A DNA stretch of 64,000 nt, from the NCBI RefSeq assembly GCF_022758295.1, contig NZ_JALDWJ010000004.1:186001-250000 (forward strand). Reading direction: 5' to 3'. Positions within the stretch are counted from its first letter, which is position 1. Each line of letters starts with the position of its first letter. The notes below the pieces were generated by a model. It worked only from the letters and a program-made list of their open reading frames with translations. It was not told where the DNA came from and searched no databases. This document shows, piece by piece, positions 17,048 to 25,693 of the stretch. The translations under genes were made by a program, and so were the position numbers. The DNA comes from Lysobacter sp. CFH 32150 (GTDB taxonomy: Bacteria; Pseudomonadota; Gammaproteobacteria; Xanthomonadales; Xanthomonadaceae).

Positions 17048-17893
17048 ATGACCGACCTGCTCGCCGCGCTGCTGCTCGGCATCATCGAAGGCATCACCGA
17101 ATTCCTGCCGATCTCCAGCACCGGCCACCTGCTGATCGCCGAGCGCTGGCTCGGGCACCGCAGCGACCTGTTCAACATCGCGATCCAGGCTGGCGCCATC
17201 CTCGCGGTGGTGCTGATCTACCGCGAGCGCCTGTGGCAACTGGCGATGAGCTTCCTGCATCGGGGCGACGTGCCTGCGGCTTCAACCGGCGTGTACGGAC
17301 AAGCGCCGCGCGATTACGCGTACAAGCTGGCGTTGGCGTTCGGCGTCACCGCCGTCCTCGGCGTCGCGGTGAAGAAGCTCGGGTTCGAGCTGCCCACTGC
17401 GGTCACACCGATCGCCTGGGCGCTGGTGCTGGGTGGCGTGTGGATGCTCGCGGCCGAACATTTCGCCGCGAAACGCGCGACCGCACTCGGCGAACGCAGC
17501 CATGTCACCTGGAGCGTTGCGACGCTTGTCGGCATCGCCCAGGTTGTCGCCGGCGTGTTCCCCGGAACGTCGCGCTCGGCGACCACGATCTTCGTCGCGT
17601 TGCTGTTCGGCGTCACCAACCGCGCCGCCGCGACCGAGTTTGCCTTCCTCGTCGGCATCCCGACCATGTTCGCCGCCACCGGTTACGAACTGCTCGACGT
17701 GCTCGGCAATGGCCAGGCCGCGCACGAGGATTGGGGACTGCTCGCGATCGCCTTCACCGCTTCGGCGTTCACCGCCTTTGTCGCAGTGAAATGGCTGTTG
17801 CACTACATCCAGAGCCACCGCTTCACGGCATTCGCGATCTATCGCTTCGTGCTCGGTGCTGCATTGCTATGGTGGGTACCGGCCGGTCACTGA
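17048..17893 (+). CDS. uppP: Undecaprenyl-diphosphate phosphatase UppP (BacA)
   Basis: Inner-membrane enzyme that recycles the cell-wall lipid carrier by removing phosphate from undecaprenyl diphosphate; overexpression gives bacitracin resistance. The 281-residue product has about eight membrane helices and both signature motifs: GIIEGITEFLPISSTGHL near the N-terminus (catalytic Glu/Ser/His region) and FPGTSRSATTI in the middle. It is divergent from glnA; the 222-bp intergenic region holds the glnA enhancers. No good Shine-Dalgarno precedes the ATG at 17048. A META-domain lipoprotein gene starts 9 bp after its stop and is probably co-transcribed. Confidence 0.96.
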   Translation: MTDLLAALLLGIIEGITEFLPISSTGHLLIAERWLGHRSDLFNIAIQAGAILAVVLIYRERLWQLAMSFLHRGDVPAASTGVYGQAPRDYAYKLALAFGVTAVLGVAVKKLGFELPTAVTPIAWALVLGGVWMLAAEHFAAKRATALGERSHVTWSVATLVGIAQVVAGVFPGTSRSATTIFVALLFGVTNRAAATEFAFLVGIPTMFAATGYELLDVLGNGQAAHEDWGLLAIAFTASAFTAFVAVKWLLHYIQSHRFTAFAIYRFVLGAALLWWVPAGH

Positions 17894-17902
17894 GGGTTCG
17901 CC

Positions 17903-18682
17903 ATGAAAACGTTCGTCGTATCGGTGTTCGCCGTGATGCTCGGCGCCTGCGCCGCCTCGCCGACCGCCGACGCGGACCAGCCTTCGCTGAGTGGCTTCCA
18001 CTGGCACCTGACCAGCGCGACGGATCGGGCAGGGCAGCCGATCGTCGCGCTGCAACCGGACGCCGGGCACCAGTTGCGCCTGTTGTTCGACGACGGTCGC
18101 GTCAGCGTCAGCGGTGGTTGCAACCGCATGAGCGGCAGCTATCTCCAGGAGCGCGACACGCTCAACGTTGGCGCGATGGTGCAGACGGAGATGGCCTGCA
18201 GCGACCAACGGCTGATGGACATGGACAGCGCCATCGGCGCGCGCTTGCACGGCGAACTGCAGAGTCGCGTCGAAGGCGACGATGCCGCGCCGCGCTTGTC
18301 GCTGGTCGCCGCAAATGGCGACCGGCTTGCGTTCGCAGGCGTGCCGACCGCAGAAACCCGTTATGGCGGGCCGGGCGAGACCATGTTCCTGGAAGTGGCC
18401 GCGCAACGCGTTCCCTGCGCGCATCCGTTGATCCCGGACAAGCAATGCCTGCAGGCGCGCGAGCGCCAGTACGACGCGCAGGGCATCGCCGCCACGCCGT
18501 CAGCGCAGTGGCAACCGCTGTATCAGCAGATCGAGGGCTACGAGCACCACGCCGGCGAGCGCAACGTGTTGCGCGTGAAACGCTTCGATCTCCGGAACCC
18601 GCCGGCCGATGCGCCGTCGGTCGCCTACGTGCTCGACATGGTGATCGAGAGCGAGATCGTCACACCCGAGCCTCGCAACTAG
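17903..18682 (+). CDS. META and DUF4377 domain lipoprotein
   Basis: A 259-residue envelope protein with a lipoprotein signal (VFAVMLGAC, Cys15). Residues about 27-145 form a META/HslJ-type domain, recognisable by W-HL, then DDGRVSVSGGCNRMSGSY and the TEMACSDQRLMDMD segment. Residues about 160-255 match DUF4377 (LEVAAQRVPCAHPLIPDKQCLQ, WQPLYQQIEGYEH, Val/Arg-rich strands). HslJ is linked to heat and novobiocin tolerance; this fused form has no assigned role. It follows uppP by 9 bp, so it may belong to an envelope-stress unit. The next gene converges on it. Confidence 0.85.
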   Translation: MKTFVVSVFAVMLGACAASPTADADQPSLSGFHWHLTSATDRAGQPIVALQPDAGHQLRLLFDDGRVSVSGGCNRMSGSYLQERDTLNVGAMVQTEMACSDQRLMDMDSAIGARLHGELQSRVEGDDAAPRLSLVAANGDRLAFAGVPTAETRYGGPGETMFLEVAAQRVPCAHPLIPDKQCLQARERQYDAQGIAATPSAQWQPLYQQIEGYEHHAGERNVLRVKRFDLRNPPADAPSVAYVLDMVIESEIVTPEPRN

Positions 18683-18728
18683 AGCGTGCGCGTCTGCCCG
18701 CCATCCACTTCGACACGCGACACCGCGC

Positions 18729-19343
18729 TCAACCAGCGACCTGCGGGTGCAGCGAATACGTGCCGTAGATCGCGGCTTCGGCCAGCACATGCGTGTTCAT
18801 CGCATGGAACACGTCGGCAGCGGTGAAACGCTGCGGCAGGTCGAGGCGTTCGACGTCGAGCGCGAACAGGCGGAAGAAGTAGCGGTGCAGGCGCAGGTCG
18901 TTGGAGGGCGGGTAGGGGCCGTCGTAGCCGTAGTAGTCGCCCCCCATGGCGTCATCGCCGGCGAACCAGCCGGTGTAGTCGTTAAGGCCCTGGCGCGAGC
19001 CCGGCGGCCCGGGTGGATTGAGCTTGCCTTTGAGGCTGATGCCGTCGCTGCAGGCGCCGGTCGCAATCGAATGCGTGGTCGCGGGGATGTCCGCCATCGC
19101 CCAGTGCACGAAATCGGCGCGCGGTTGCTCGACGGGGATGTCCATGTCGTCGCGACCCACGGTGGAGCCGTCCGTCGGCGCATCGGTGTCGATGCACAGC
19201 AACGCGAACGAACGCGTGTTGGCCGGCGCGTCGTCCCAGGCCAGGTGCGGGTTGCGATTGCCGCCGAAACCGTCGGGGGTGCCCATCGCGAACTCGGCGG
19301 GAATGCGTCCGCGATGTTCGAAACTCTCGCTCCAGATCCGCAT
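18729..19343 (-). CDS. YbhB/YbcL family Raf-kinase-inhibitor-like protein (PEBP)
   Basis: A 204-residue phosphatidylethanolamine-binding-protein fold, cytoplasmic because no signal is seen. The family pattern is clear: NRNPHLAWDDAPANTRSFALLCIDTDAP at about 29-57, DFVHWAMADIP at about 75-86 with the ligand-site His, and the GYDGPYPPSNDLRLHRYFFRLFALD segment (the P..D..H-Y-F-x-L-x-A-L-D motif). Bacterial members have no firmly known function. It converges on the META-domain gene and lies 41 bp downstream of the YheT-like hydrolase gene on the same strand. Confidence 0.9.
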   Translation of the reverse strand: MRIWSESFEHRGRIPAEFAMGTPDGFGGNRNPHLAWDDAPANTRSFALLCIDTDAPTDGSTVGRDDMDIPVEQPRADFVHWAMADIPATTHSIATGACSDGISLKGKLNPPGPPGSRQGLNDYTGWFAGDDAMGGDYYGYDGPYPPSNDLRLHRYFFRLFALDVERLDLPQRFTAADVFHAMNTHVLAEAAIYGTYSLHPQVAG

Positions 19344-19384
19344 CGTGCTGTCTCCTCAGGCGGGGCGACAGTATTGATCGCCGT

Positions 19385-20407
19385 TTACGACATTGCGACC
19401 GTCGCCGCCAGCCGGTCCGCGACCCAGCGTTCGGCGAAACCGGCGCCATGCATGTTTTCGAGGAAGCCGCAGTGGCCGCCGTGGGTGGCGATTTCCAGCG
19501 TTGCCGTAGGCGGCAGCTGCAGCGCCCGCAGATCGCCGACCGGGATCACCGGATCGTCTTCGCTGGTCAGGATGCTGGTCGGCACGGTCAGCGCGGCGAG
19601 GCGGTCGTGGGCGATGTTGTAACCATCGAAATAGCGGTCGAGGGTGCCGAAGTCGGTGTATTGCTCGACCAGCCAGCGGGTCAGCTCGCGCAGGTTCAAC
19701 GCCAGGGTACGGTCGTCGAAGTTGTGCCGCTGCGGGAACAACTCGCGCTTGCGCTTGAGTGAACGCACCCACTTGCGCTGGAAATACCAGTGATACAGGC
19801 CGAAGCCGGTTTCCAGCGTGTCGATGACCTGCGCGGGATCCACGGCCGGGCAGACCGCGGCGACGTGCGCCACCGACAGACCGGCGGCGGGTGCGCGCAG
19901 CGCCAGGCGCAAGGCGAAATTGCCGCCTAGCGAGTAACCACCGATCACCAGCGGGCGCGTGGCGAAACGGTTGGCGACGTCGACCGCCGCGTGCACGACT
20001 TCGTCGAGGCGGTTGGAGTGGAACACTTCCTCATTGAGGTGATGGGTGTCACCGTGATCGCGGAAGTTGAGGCGGAACACCTCGAAGCCGCGCGCGAGCA
20101 ACTGCGCCGCGGTGGTGCGCATGTAACTGGACTCGGTGCTGCCTTCCCAGCCGTGCAACAGCAAAGCCAAGCCGCAGGGCGTGACCCCCGGCACCGCACT
20201 GTGCAGGCCCTGCAGGCGCACGCCGTCGCCGCCGTCGACGATATGGGTGGTCGTCACCGCCCCGGTCGCTGCCAGCGCGCGCTGGCCATGCCGCAGGCGC
20301 CACGGGCTTGAGCTCAACCCCGACTGCAGATGCGGGCTATGCAGCCAGCGCGGTGGCTGGTAATCGGCGGCTCGCAACAACGGTGGATGCCCGGTGTGGA
20401 GGTTCAT
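19385..20407 (-). CDS. YheT-family alpha/beta hydrolase
   Basis: A 340-residue predicted esterase of the YheT (UPF0017) family. The N-terminus has the family PPLLRAADYQPPRWLHSPHLQS block. The nucleophile elbow is GGYSLGGNFAL with Ser159, the oxyanion region is LLLHGWEGS, and the acid and histidine lie in SEDDPVIPV and ATHGGHCGFLE near the C-terminus. Members act on acyl esters or lipids; the exact substrate is not known. It is followed by the PEBP gene and preceded, 59 bp away on the same strand, by a PlsC-like acyltransferase, a lipid-related cluster. Confidence 0.92.
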   Translation of the reverse strand: MNLHTGHPPLLRAADYQPPRWLHSPHLQSGLSSSPWRLRHGQRALAATGAVTTTHIVDGGDGVRLQGLHSAVPGVTPCGLALLLHGWEGSTESSYMRTTAAQLLARGFEVFRLNFRDHGDTHHLNEEVFHSNRLDEVVHAAVDVANRFATRPLVIGGYSLGGNFALRLALRAPAAGLSVAHVAAVCPAVDPAQVIDTLETGFGLYHWYFQRKWVRSLKRKRELFPQRHNFDDRTLALNLRELTRWLVEQYTDFGTLDRYFDGYNIAHDRLAALTVPTSILTSEDDPVIPVGDLRALQLPPTATLEIATHGGHCGFLENMHGAGFAERWVADRLAATVAMS

Positions 20408-20466
20408 GTCCGCAGCCTAGTCCTGCGCATGTGAGGCCAGGCTCTAATTGAGGTGCGCACTACGCA

Positions 20467-21252
20467 CTAGGCGGCCGACATGGCCGCGATGATGCGTTCG
20501 CGCGCCAACTCGGCGATGCGGCGGCGGCCGCCGGCGTCGGAGGCGTCGATCGGATCGAGGAAGCAGACCTCGGCATGCCGCGTCGGCTCGCCGAGCAGGC
20601 GCAGGAAATTGGCGAAGAAGCTTTCGCCCGGCTGGAACGCCACCACCGGCTGCGCCGCGCCGCGCTTGCCGTAGCGCAGCGCCACCGGCTGTACGCAGGC
20701 GCCGGCTTCGACCGCGGCGAGGAAGATGCGGGCGTGGAACGGGCCGATTTCACGGCCATCGCGGGTGCGGCCTTCCGGGAACACGCCGACCGAGCGTCCC
20801 TCGCGCAGGCGCGTCAGCATTTCGTGCAGCACGCCGCCGAGGGATTCGCTGCTGCCGCGATGGTGGAAGATGGTCTCGCCGCGCTGCGCGAGCCATCCGA
20901 TCAGGGGCCAGCTTTCGATCTCGCGCTTGGCGACGAAACCCATCATGCGTTGGCTGTGCAGCGCCACGATGTCGATCCAGCTGACGTGGTTGGCGACGAA
21001 CAGCGTCGGTCCCTCCAGCGGTGCGCCACTACGGTGCAGGCGGAAGCCGAAGATCCACATCATCCCGCCCGACCACTGCCGGATCGCCCAATAGCGCAGC
21101 GGCTCGCGACCGATGCGGATGCCGTCGGTGAGCGGCGTCATCAGCAGCAGCATCAGCGGAATGTGGACAACGACGTGCCACAACAGCAGCGGCACACGGA
21201 GCAGATAGCGGAACCAGCGAGCGGAATCGGTGACAGGGGATGCAGCATTCAT
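20467..21252 (-). CDS. 1-acyl-sn-glycerol-3-phosphate acyltransferase-like protein (PlsC family)
   Basis: A 261-residue membrane-associated acyltransferase. One or two hydrophobic helices near residues 15-40 precede the catalytic block I NHVSWID (His89, Asp94) and the glycerol-phosphate-binding block III FPEGRTRDG (158-166). It would acylate lysophosphatidic acid or another lyso-lipid. Length and motif spacing fit the family. It is the first gene of a minus-strand group with the YheT hydrolase and PEBP protein. A REP-like palindrome lies 71 bp upstream of its start. Confidence 0.9.
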   Translation of the reverse strand: MNAASPVTDSARWFRYLLRVPLLLWHVVVHIPLMLLLMTPLTDGIRIGREPLRYWAIRQWSGGMMWIFGFRLHRSGAPLEGPTLFVANHVSWIDIVALHSQRMMGFVAKREIESWPLIGWLAQRGETIFHHRGSSESLGGVLHEMLTRLREGRSVGVFPEGRTRDGREIGPFHARIFLAAVEAGACVQPVALRYGKRGAAQPVVAFQPGESFFANFLRLLGEPTRHAEVCFLDPIDASDAGGRRRIAELARERIIAAMSAA

Positions 21253-21323
21253 GCCGTCACGATAAGCCGGGAATGAGGAATGGGGAACCAGGAACGGCGA
21301 GGCTGGTCTTGGGCGATAGGCTG

Positions 21324-21394
21324 TAGGAGCGGCTTATAGCCGCGAGCTTTCCACGCTGGAGAGCAACAACTCGCGGCTATAAGCCGCTCCTACG
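21324..21394. repeat. REP-like palindrome, copy 2
   Basis: Perfect 24-bp arms 21324-21347 and 21371-21394 with a 23-bp loop. The arms are identical to those at 3723-3796 over all 24 bases, while the loops differ, so selection or mobility acts on the arms. It lies between the thioesterase 3' end (21402) and the PlsC-like gene and may act as a transcript end or mRNA stabiliser. Confidence 0.9.
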
Positions 21395-21401
21395 TCGGGA
21401 T

Positions 21402-21818
21402 TTATGGACGCGCGATCACCGCCAGCGTCAGGCGCGAGATGCACACCAGTCGGCCCTGGTCGTCCTCGATACGGATTTCCCAGACCTGGGTGCTGCCGCC
21501 GAGATGCAGCGGCCGCGCAGTGCCGGTGACCAGGCCCTCGCGCACGCCGCGGACATGGTTGGCGTTGATCTCGATGCCGACCACGCCTTTGCCCTGCGGC
21601 ACGGACAACCCACCGGCGCTGCTGCCCAGGGTTTCCGCCAGCAGCACCGAAGCACCGCCGTGCAGCAGGCCGTAGGGCTGGTGAGTGCGTGCATCCACGG
21701 GCATGGTGCCGCGCACGTAATCCGTCCCAAGCTCGGTGAAGCGGATGCCCAGTACTTCCATCGCCGTGTTGGCGATGAGGCCATTCAGCGTGTCAACGCT
21801 GCTGCCCGGGCGGAACAA
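21402..21818 (-). CDS. PaaI-type hotdog-fold thioesterase
   Basis: A 138-residue acyl-CoA thioesterase of the PaaI/YdiI type. It begins FRPGSSVDTLNGLIANTAMEVLGI, contains the hotdog signature HQPYGLLHGGASVLLAETLGS (catalytic Glu in the LAET helix) and ends in a conserved VWEIRIEDDQGRLVCISRLTLAVI strand. I choose a TTG start at 21818: GAAGG lies 8 bases upstream, the homology begins there, and the longer ATG frame from 21947 would overlap the upstream YkvA gene by about 100 bp with meaningless Ala/Ser-rich sequence. It lies 25 bp downstream of the YkvA gene on the same strand. Confidence 0.85.
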   Translation of the reverse strand: MFRPGSSVDTLNGLIANTAMEVLGIRFTELGTDYVRGTMPVDARTHQPYGLLHGGASVLLAETLGSSAGGLSVPQGKGVVGIEINANHVRGVREGLVTGTARPLHLGGSTQVWEIRIEDDQGRLVCISRLTLAVIARP

Positions 21819-21843
21819 CGAGGCTGCCTTCAATCCGCTGCGC

Positions 21844-22458
21844 TCAGCCGAACTTGAAGATGCCCGGGCGCCAGCCGCGGGTGTACGAGCCTTGCTTGGA
21901 GGCGTAGCCGCTGCTGCTGCCGTAGCCGGTACCGAAGTCGCGTTCACGACGGACGTGCATGCGGTCGATCAGCTCGTCGCGACGGCTGGCGAGCCAGTCG
22001 GCGTGGCCGACCGTGGCCGGATCCTGGCTGCGGCGCTGCGCTTCGTGCTGGCGGTAGTCGCAGAAATCGTCGTAGGCGTCGAGTTCGTGCTTCAGTTCCC
22101 GCACCGCCAGCTCGATCATGAGCGCGTCGTCGAGGAAGCCCAGCACCGGCACGCTGTCCGGGATGACGTCCTTGGGGTCGGCGAAGTACACCAGGACCGA
22201 CAGCACGCGCTGGCAGTCGGCTTCCGGCAGCGCCCAACCCACGTCGCGCACCATCGCGATCATGTCGTCCAGGCGCAGCAGGCGCTCCTTGATGAAGTCC
22301 GGCACGTGCACTTTCTGCGCTTCGGTCAGCAGCCCGGTGGCGGCATCGACGATCTGCTGGGCGCTCTGGCCCGCGGTCGCGGCGCGCGCAGCTTCCATCG
22401 CCTTGTTGAAATGCTCGAGATCGCGGTCGTTCAGGTCGATGGTCAGCGAGATCGCCAT
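21844..22458 (-). CDS. YkvA family protein (DUF1232)
   Basis: A 204-residue protein whose middle carries the DUF1232 signature VLVYFADPKDVIPDSVPVLGFLDDALMIELAV (about 88-119), a short hydrophobic hairpin thought to bind or insert into membranes. The N-terminal 80 residues are helical (MAISLTIDLNDRDLEHF...). The C-terminal 35 residues are Gly/Ser/Tyr-rich and probably disordered. No function is established for the family. It precedes the thioesterase gene on the same strand. The upstream 120 bp contain nothing I can name. Confidence 0.87.
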   Translation of the reverse strand: MAISLTIDLNDRDLEHFNKAMEAARAATAGQSAQQIVDAATGLLTEAQKVHVPDFIKERLLRLDDMIAMVRDVGWALPEADCQRVLSVLVYFADPKDVIPDSVPVLGFLDDALMIELAVRELKHELDAYDDFCDYRQHEAQRRSQDPATVGHADWLASRRDELIDRMHVRRERDFGTGYGSSSGYASKQGSYTRGWRPGIFKFG

Positions 22459-22578
22459 GGCAGGTCCGGAGGTGGCAGGGGAAAGGCGGGCAGACTAGGC
22501 CGAGGGTCGTCGGTGCGTCAAATTAAAGCAACGTCGGGGGCGGCCAGACACGGCCTCCTCAAATGTGAAGCCAGTGGA

Positions 22579-24465
22579 TTACAGGATCGGCGCGAGCCCG
22601 GCGCCGAAGGCGGTGAAGATACGCGTGGTCAGGCCCTTCAGGCTGAGGCTGACCTCGGGGAACTCGCCGACCGGGCGATAGCAGCGGCGGAAGTCCGGAT
22701 GATCCTGTGGCAGCGGCTGGGGGCACTGCGGCCCGGGCACGAATTCGTAGCTGGTGGCGTAGCGCAGCGGCCACAGGTCGAACAGCGGCAGGTGTTCGGA
22801 CACCTTGCCCAGCGAGTAGTCCAGGCCCGAGAGCACCGGTAACTTGTCGCGGCGCGCGATGGCCCATGAATTCTGCGGTGCGATATCGCGCCGGATGCTG
22901 GCGGCCAGCGCCTGGGCGAACACGGGATCGTCGATCACAACCGCGCTCTCGGTGTTGTAACGGTCGGCGCGGGGATCGAAGTTGTGGGTGCCGACCACGC
23001 CGACGCGTTCGTCGATCACCAGCGACTTCGCATGCAGTCCCACGCGCACGCCGGCGCGGCGCAAGGGCACCGGGTCATTGGCACCGCTACCGAAGAACCG
23101 GGTGGCGACGTGTTCGCTCTGCTGCTGCGGCGTTTCGCGTATGCCCGCATCTTCGGTGACGGTCTTGCCAGGTTCGAGGGGTATCGCGCCAGTGGTGGCC
23201 GGATCGATCGGCGCATCCGCAGGGAACGGCTTGTATTCGTAGATGTTGAAACCGAATTCGCGCAGGTAGCGGCGCTTGTACTTGTGCGACAGCGCATAGA
23301 CGATGAAGGCGTCGGTGGCGGCGAGGCTGTTGGTGGAAACGACCACGCGCGGCGCATCGCTGCGCTGGTGCATCGCGCGGAACATCTCCTGCGCCGGCTT
23401 CGACAGCACCAGGTAGGGCGTCTGCAGCAGCACTTCGCGCTGCGCCGATTCGATCAGCCCGCGCAGCGAATCGCTGGCTGCGCGCTCATCGCGTGGCGCG
23501 CTGCGGCGGTGTTTCTGCGGCAGGTCGGCGATGAACTGCACCGCGCCGACCGGGATGGCGGGCACGACCAGGCGTTCGTGCACCAAGGCCGCGTCATCGG
23601 CATCGCGCGACATCGCTTCGGCGCGTTGTTGCTGCACATAGGCGGCGTGCGGCACCGCCGGTACGCCCTTGCGCAGCAGCCAGCGGCCCACGTCGTTGAG
23701 GCGTTCGGCGGGCACGCTGCGGCGCGAGGTCCAGAACGCCTCGAAATTCGCCGCCATTTCGCCGGCGACCGGCCCGGCGATCAGCACGTCGCGGTCGCGG
23801 AAGTTGTATTCGGCATCCCAGTCGTAATAGTCGTCCTGGTAATTGCGGCCGCCGGTGACGCCGATGGCCCCGTCCACCAGCAGCAGCTTGCTGTGCATGC
23901 GCTGGTTGAGCCGCTTCCAGCAGCACGCCGCGGCCAGCAGGTATTGCGGATAGGTGATGCGAGCCTGCCGGAAGAGCGGGTTGTACACACGCAATTCGAA
24001 ATTGACGTGCGCACCGGCCAACGCCGCCAGGGTATCGACGTTGCGCAGCGCCGAGAGTTGGTCGATCAGCACCCGCACCTTGACCCCGCGCCGCGCCGCG
24101 GCCAGCAGCTCGTCCAGGACCAGGTGGGCGGCGTCGTCCTCGTCGAAGATGTAGGTCTGGAGGTCGATGCTGTGGCGTGCGCTGCGCAACAGGTCGAGCC
24201 GCGCCAGCAGCGCGTCCGGGCCGCGGTCGAGGATCAGCGCGTAATGCCGCGGCGCTTCCGGTGTCGAGGCGGCAAGCGCGTTGTTGCCCAGTTCCTGCAG
24301 CGGCGACGGTCGTGCGCAGTTGGCGCCGGGGCCGCAATCGATTGCCTGCGAACGCGTGTCCAGTGCGATGGTCGCGGCGCGGTCGCGTTGCGCCTCCGAC
24401 AACGTCGCGCAGCCGCTGCACAACGCAGCGACCAGCAGCGCGGCGATGCGTTGTGCACGCGTCAT
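22579..24465 (-). CDS. Phospholipase D family lipoprotein (ClsC-like cardiolipin synthase)
   Basis: A 628-residue protein with a lipoprotein signal (LLVAALCSGC, Cys19). It has two HKD motifs of the phospholipase D superfamily: HSKLLLVDG (His191, Lys193, Asp198) and HAKSLVIDE (His478, Lys480, Asp485), each followed by the usual GGxN / GTHNFDPRA element. This layout and length resemble ClsC/YmdC, which makes cardiolipin from phosphatidylglycerol and phosphatidylethanolamine; a different phosphodiesterase is possible. The ATG at 24465 overlaps the stop of the YceI gene in an ATGA, showing coupled translation; a longer frame from 24507 lacks a sensible signal. Confidence 0.9.
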   Translation of the reverse strand: MTRAQRIAALLVAALCSGCATLSEAQRDRAATIALDTRSQAIDCGPGANCARPSPLQELGNNALAASTPEAPRHYALILDRGPDALLARLDLLRSARHSIDLQTYIFDEDDAAHLVLDELLAAARRGVKVRVLIDQLSALRNVDTLAALAGAHVNFELRVYNPLFRQARITYPQYLLAAACCWKRLNQRMHSKLLLVDGAIGVTGGRNYQDDYYDWDAEYNFRDRDVLIAGPVAGEMAANFEAFWTSRRSVPAERLNDVGRWLLRKGVPAVPHAAYVQQQRAEAMSRDADDAALVHERLVVPAIPVGAVQFIADLPQKHRRSAPRDERAASDSLRGLIESAQREVLLQTPYLVLSKPAQEMFRAMHQRSDAPRVVVSTNSLAATDAFIVYALSHKYKRRYLREFGFNIYEYKPFPADAPIDPATTGAIPLEPGKTVTEDAGIRETPQQQSEHVATRFFGSGANDPVPLRRAGVRVGLHAKSLVIDERVGVVGTHNFDPRADRYNTESAVVIDDPVFAQALAASIRRDIAPQNSWAIARRDKLPVLSGLDYSLGKVSEHLPLFDLWPLRYATSYEFVPGPQCPQPLPQDHPDFRRCYRPVGEFPEVSLSLKGLTTRIFTAFGAGLAPIL

Positions 24466-25070
24466 GGGGATGCGTCGCCGGCAGGGGTGGGCGCGGGCGC
24501 GCGCCAACGCACGCGCAGTGCGAAGCGCACCTGTTCGCGCAGTGCCAGCGTCCAGCGATCCAGCCCATAGTTGCTGCGACGGACGCTACCCGCGGCAACG
24601 ATGTCGCAGTCGTAACCCGGGCGCTGGCAGGTGGACGGCTCCAGCAGGAAACGTTCGCGCCGGCGCACGCCGTGCATGCGCAGTTCGCCATCGAGTGCGC
24701 CGCCGGCGTGGGGCAGCTGCGCCGAGTAAGGATCGGACACGAACTCGATCAACGGGTAGCGGGCGACGTCGAAGAAACGCGGGCCGCGGGTGATCTCGGT
24801 ATAGCGGGGATGGTCGACGATCTCGATCGCGCGCGCGTCGATGCGGAAGCGCACCTGGCGACGGCCATCGGCCAGCGCCACGACTTCGCCGTCGACCTGC
24901 GGAAAGCGTCCTTCCAGCGTCCGTCCCCAGCGGGTGTGCAGGCGGAATTCGAATTGCGACGCCGGATCGAGCGTGCCGAGGCTGTCGCCGGCCATGGTCG
25001 TTCCTGCAATAGCGGTACCGACGACGGCTGCGCCTGACACCAGCCACCACCACGCCCAGGCCATCCGCAT
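24462..25070 (-). CDS. YceI-family periplasmic protein
   Basis: A 202-residue exported protein: an N-terminal hydrophobic signal (WAWWWLVSGAAVVGTAIAG) then a lipocalin-like YceI beta-barrel, with the usual LDPASQFEFRLHTRWGRTLEGRF opening and ALREQVRFALRVR closing strand. YceI proteins bind isoprenoid or fatty-acyl lipids. It starts 13 bp after the SixA stop and overlaps the phospholipase D gene by 4 bp, so SixA, YceI and PLD form a tight operon. A two-cysteine pair (CQRPGYDC) in the barrel could be a disulfide. Confidence 0.85.
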   Translation of the reverse strand: MRMAWAWWWLVSGAAVVGTAIAGTTMAGDSLGTLDPASQFEFRLHTRWGRTLEGRFPQVDGEVVALADGRRQVRFRIDARAIEIVDHPRYTEITRGPRFFDVARYPLIEFVSDPYSAQLPHAGGALDGELRMHGVRRRERFLLEPSTCQRPGYDCDIVAAGSVRRSNYGLDRWTLALREQVRFALRVRWRAPAPTPAGDASP

Positions 25071-25083
25071 TGCGTTCAGACCG

Positions 25084-25560
25084 TCACGGCCACCAGAACG
25101 CCGACAACTGTGCGATGCCCGGTTCGATCGCCGCCGTCGCCGGCAGCGACAGCACCGCGATGCCGCCTGGTGGCATGCCGCGGTAATCGCCGGACTGGCC
25201 GCTGTGCATCAGCGCCGCGAGTTGCTCGAAGCCCGGGTTGTGACCGACCAGCAGCAGCCGTTCGACCTCGCGGTGCGCATCGGCCAGGGTGGCGAGCGTG
25301 CCGGGCGTGGCGTCGTAGATCACCGGTTCCAGGCGCTGGTCGACATAGCCGATCGCGGCCAGCACCGCTTCCAGCGTCTCGCGGGCGCGGCGTGCGGGCG
25401 AGCACAGCACCTGGTCGGGAACCAAGCCCTTGTCGCGCAACCAGCGCCCGGCCGCTTCGGCCTCCGCCAGGCCTTCCGGCGACAGCGGTCGATCGATGTC
25501 GGCCTGGCCGGCGCTGGCGGGTTCGGCGTGAGCGTGTCGCAGGAGGATCAGTTCGCGCAT
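25084..25560 (-). CDS. sixA: Phosphohistidine phosphatase SixA
   Basis: A 158-residue histidine phosphatase. The catalytic motif is at the N-terminus, LILLRHAHAEP (Arg8, His9), followed by DRPLSPEGLAEAEAAGRWL and the second catalytic region LLLVGHNPGFEQLAALM. SixA removes phosphate from phosphohistidine in HPt domains or the PTS-Ntr protein NPr. A hybrid kinase with an HPt domain is encoded 4 kb away, but the link is only by function. It is the first gene of the SixA-YceI-PLD operon. Size matches E. coli SixA (161). Confidence 0.92.
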   Translation of the reverse strand: MRELILLRHAHAEPASAGQADIDRPLSPEGLAEAEAAGRWLRDKGLVPDQVLCSPARRARETLEAVLAAIGYVDQRLEPVIYDATPGTLATLADAHREVERLLLVGHNPGFEQLAALMHSGQSGDYRGMPPGGIAVLSLPATAAIEPGIAQLSAFWWP

Positions 25561-25693
25561 GGCAGGCCGTAATGGTTGGGTTCAAATCACTCTACGGGGA
25601 ATCGGTTGTAGGTGGTGTAAAACTTTGTGCAAAGCGGGGTTCACGCCGACCGTACCGCGGCGCGATGTCCTTCCCCGGATGCCGTTGCGGCTT

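Noticed and set aside
21819..21947. ATG extension of the thioesterase gene
   Set aside because: Overlaps the YkvA 3' end, is Ala/Ser-rich without homology, and a TTG with a good Shine-Dalgarno sits where the family homology begins.
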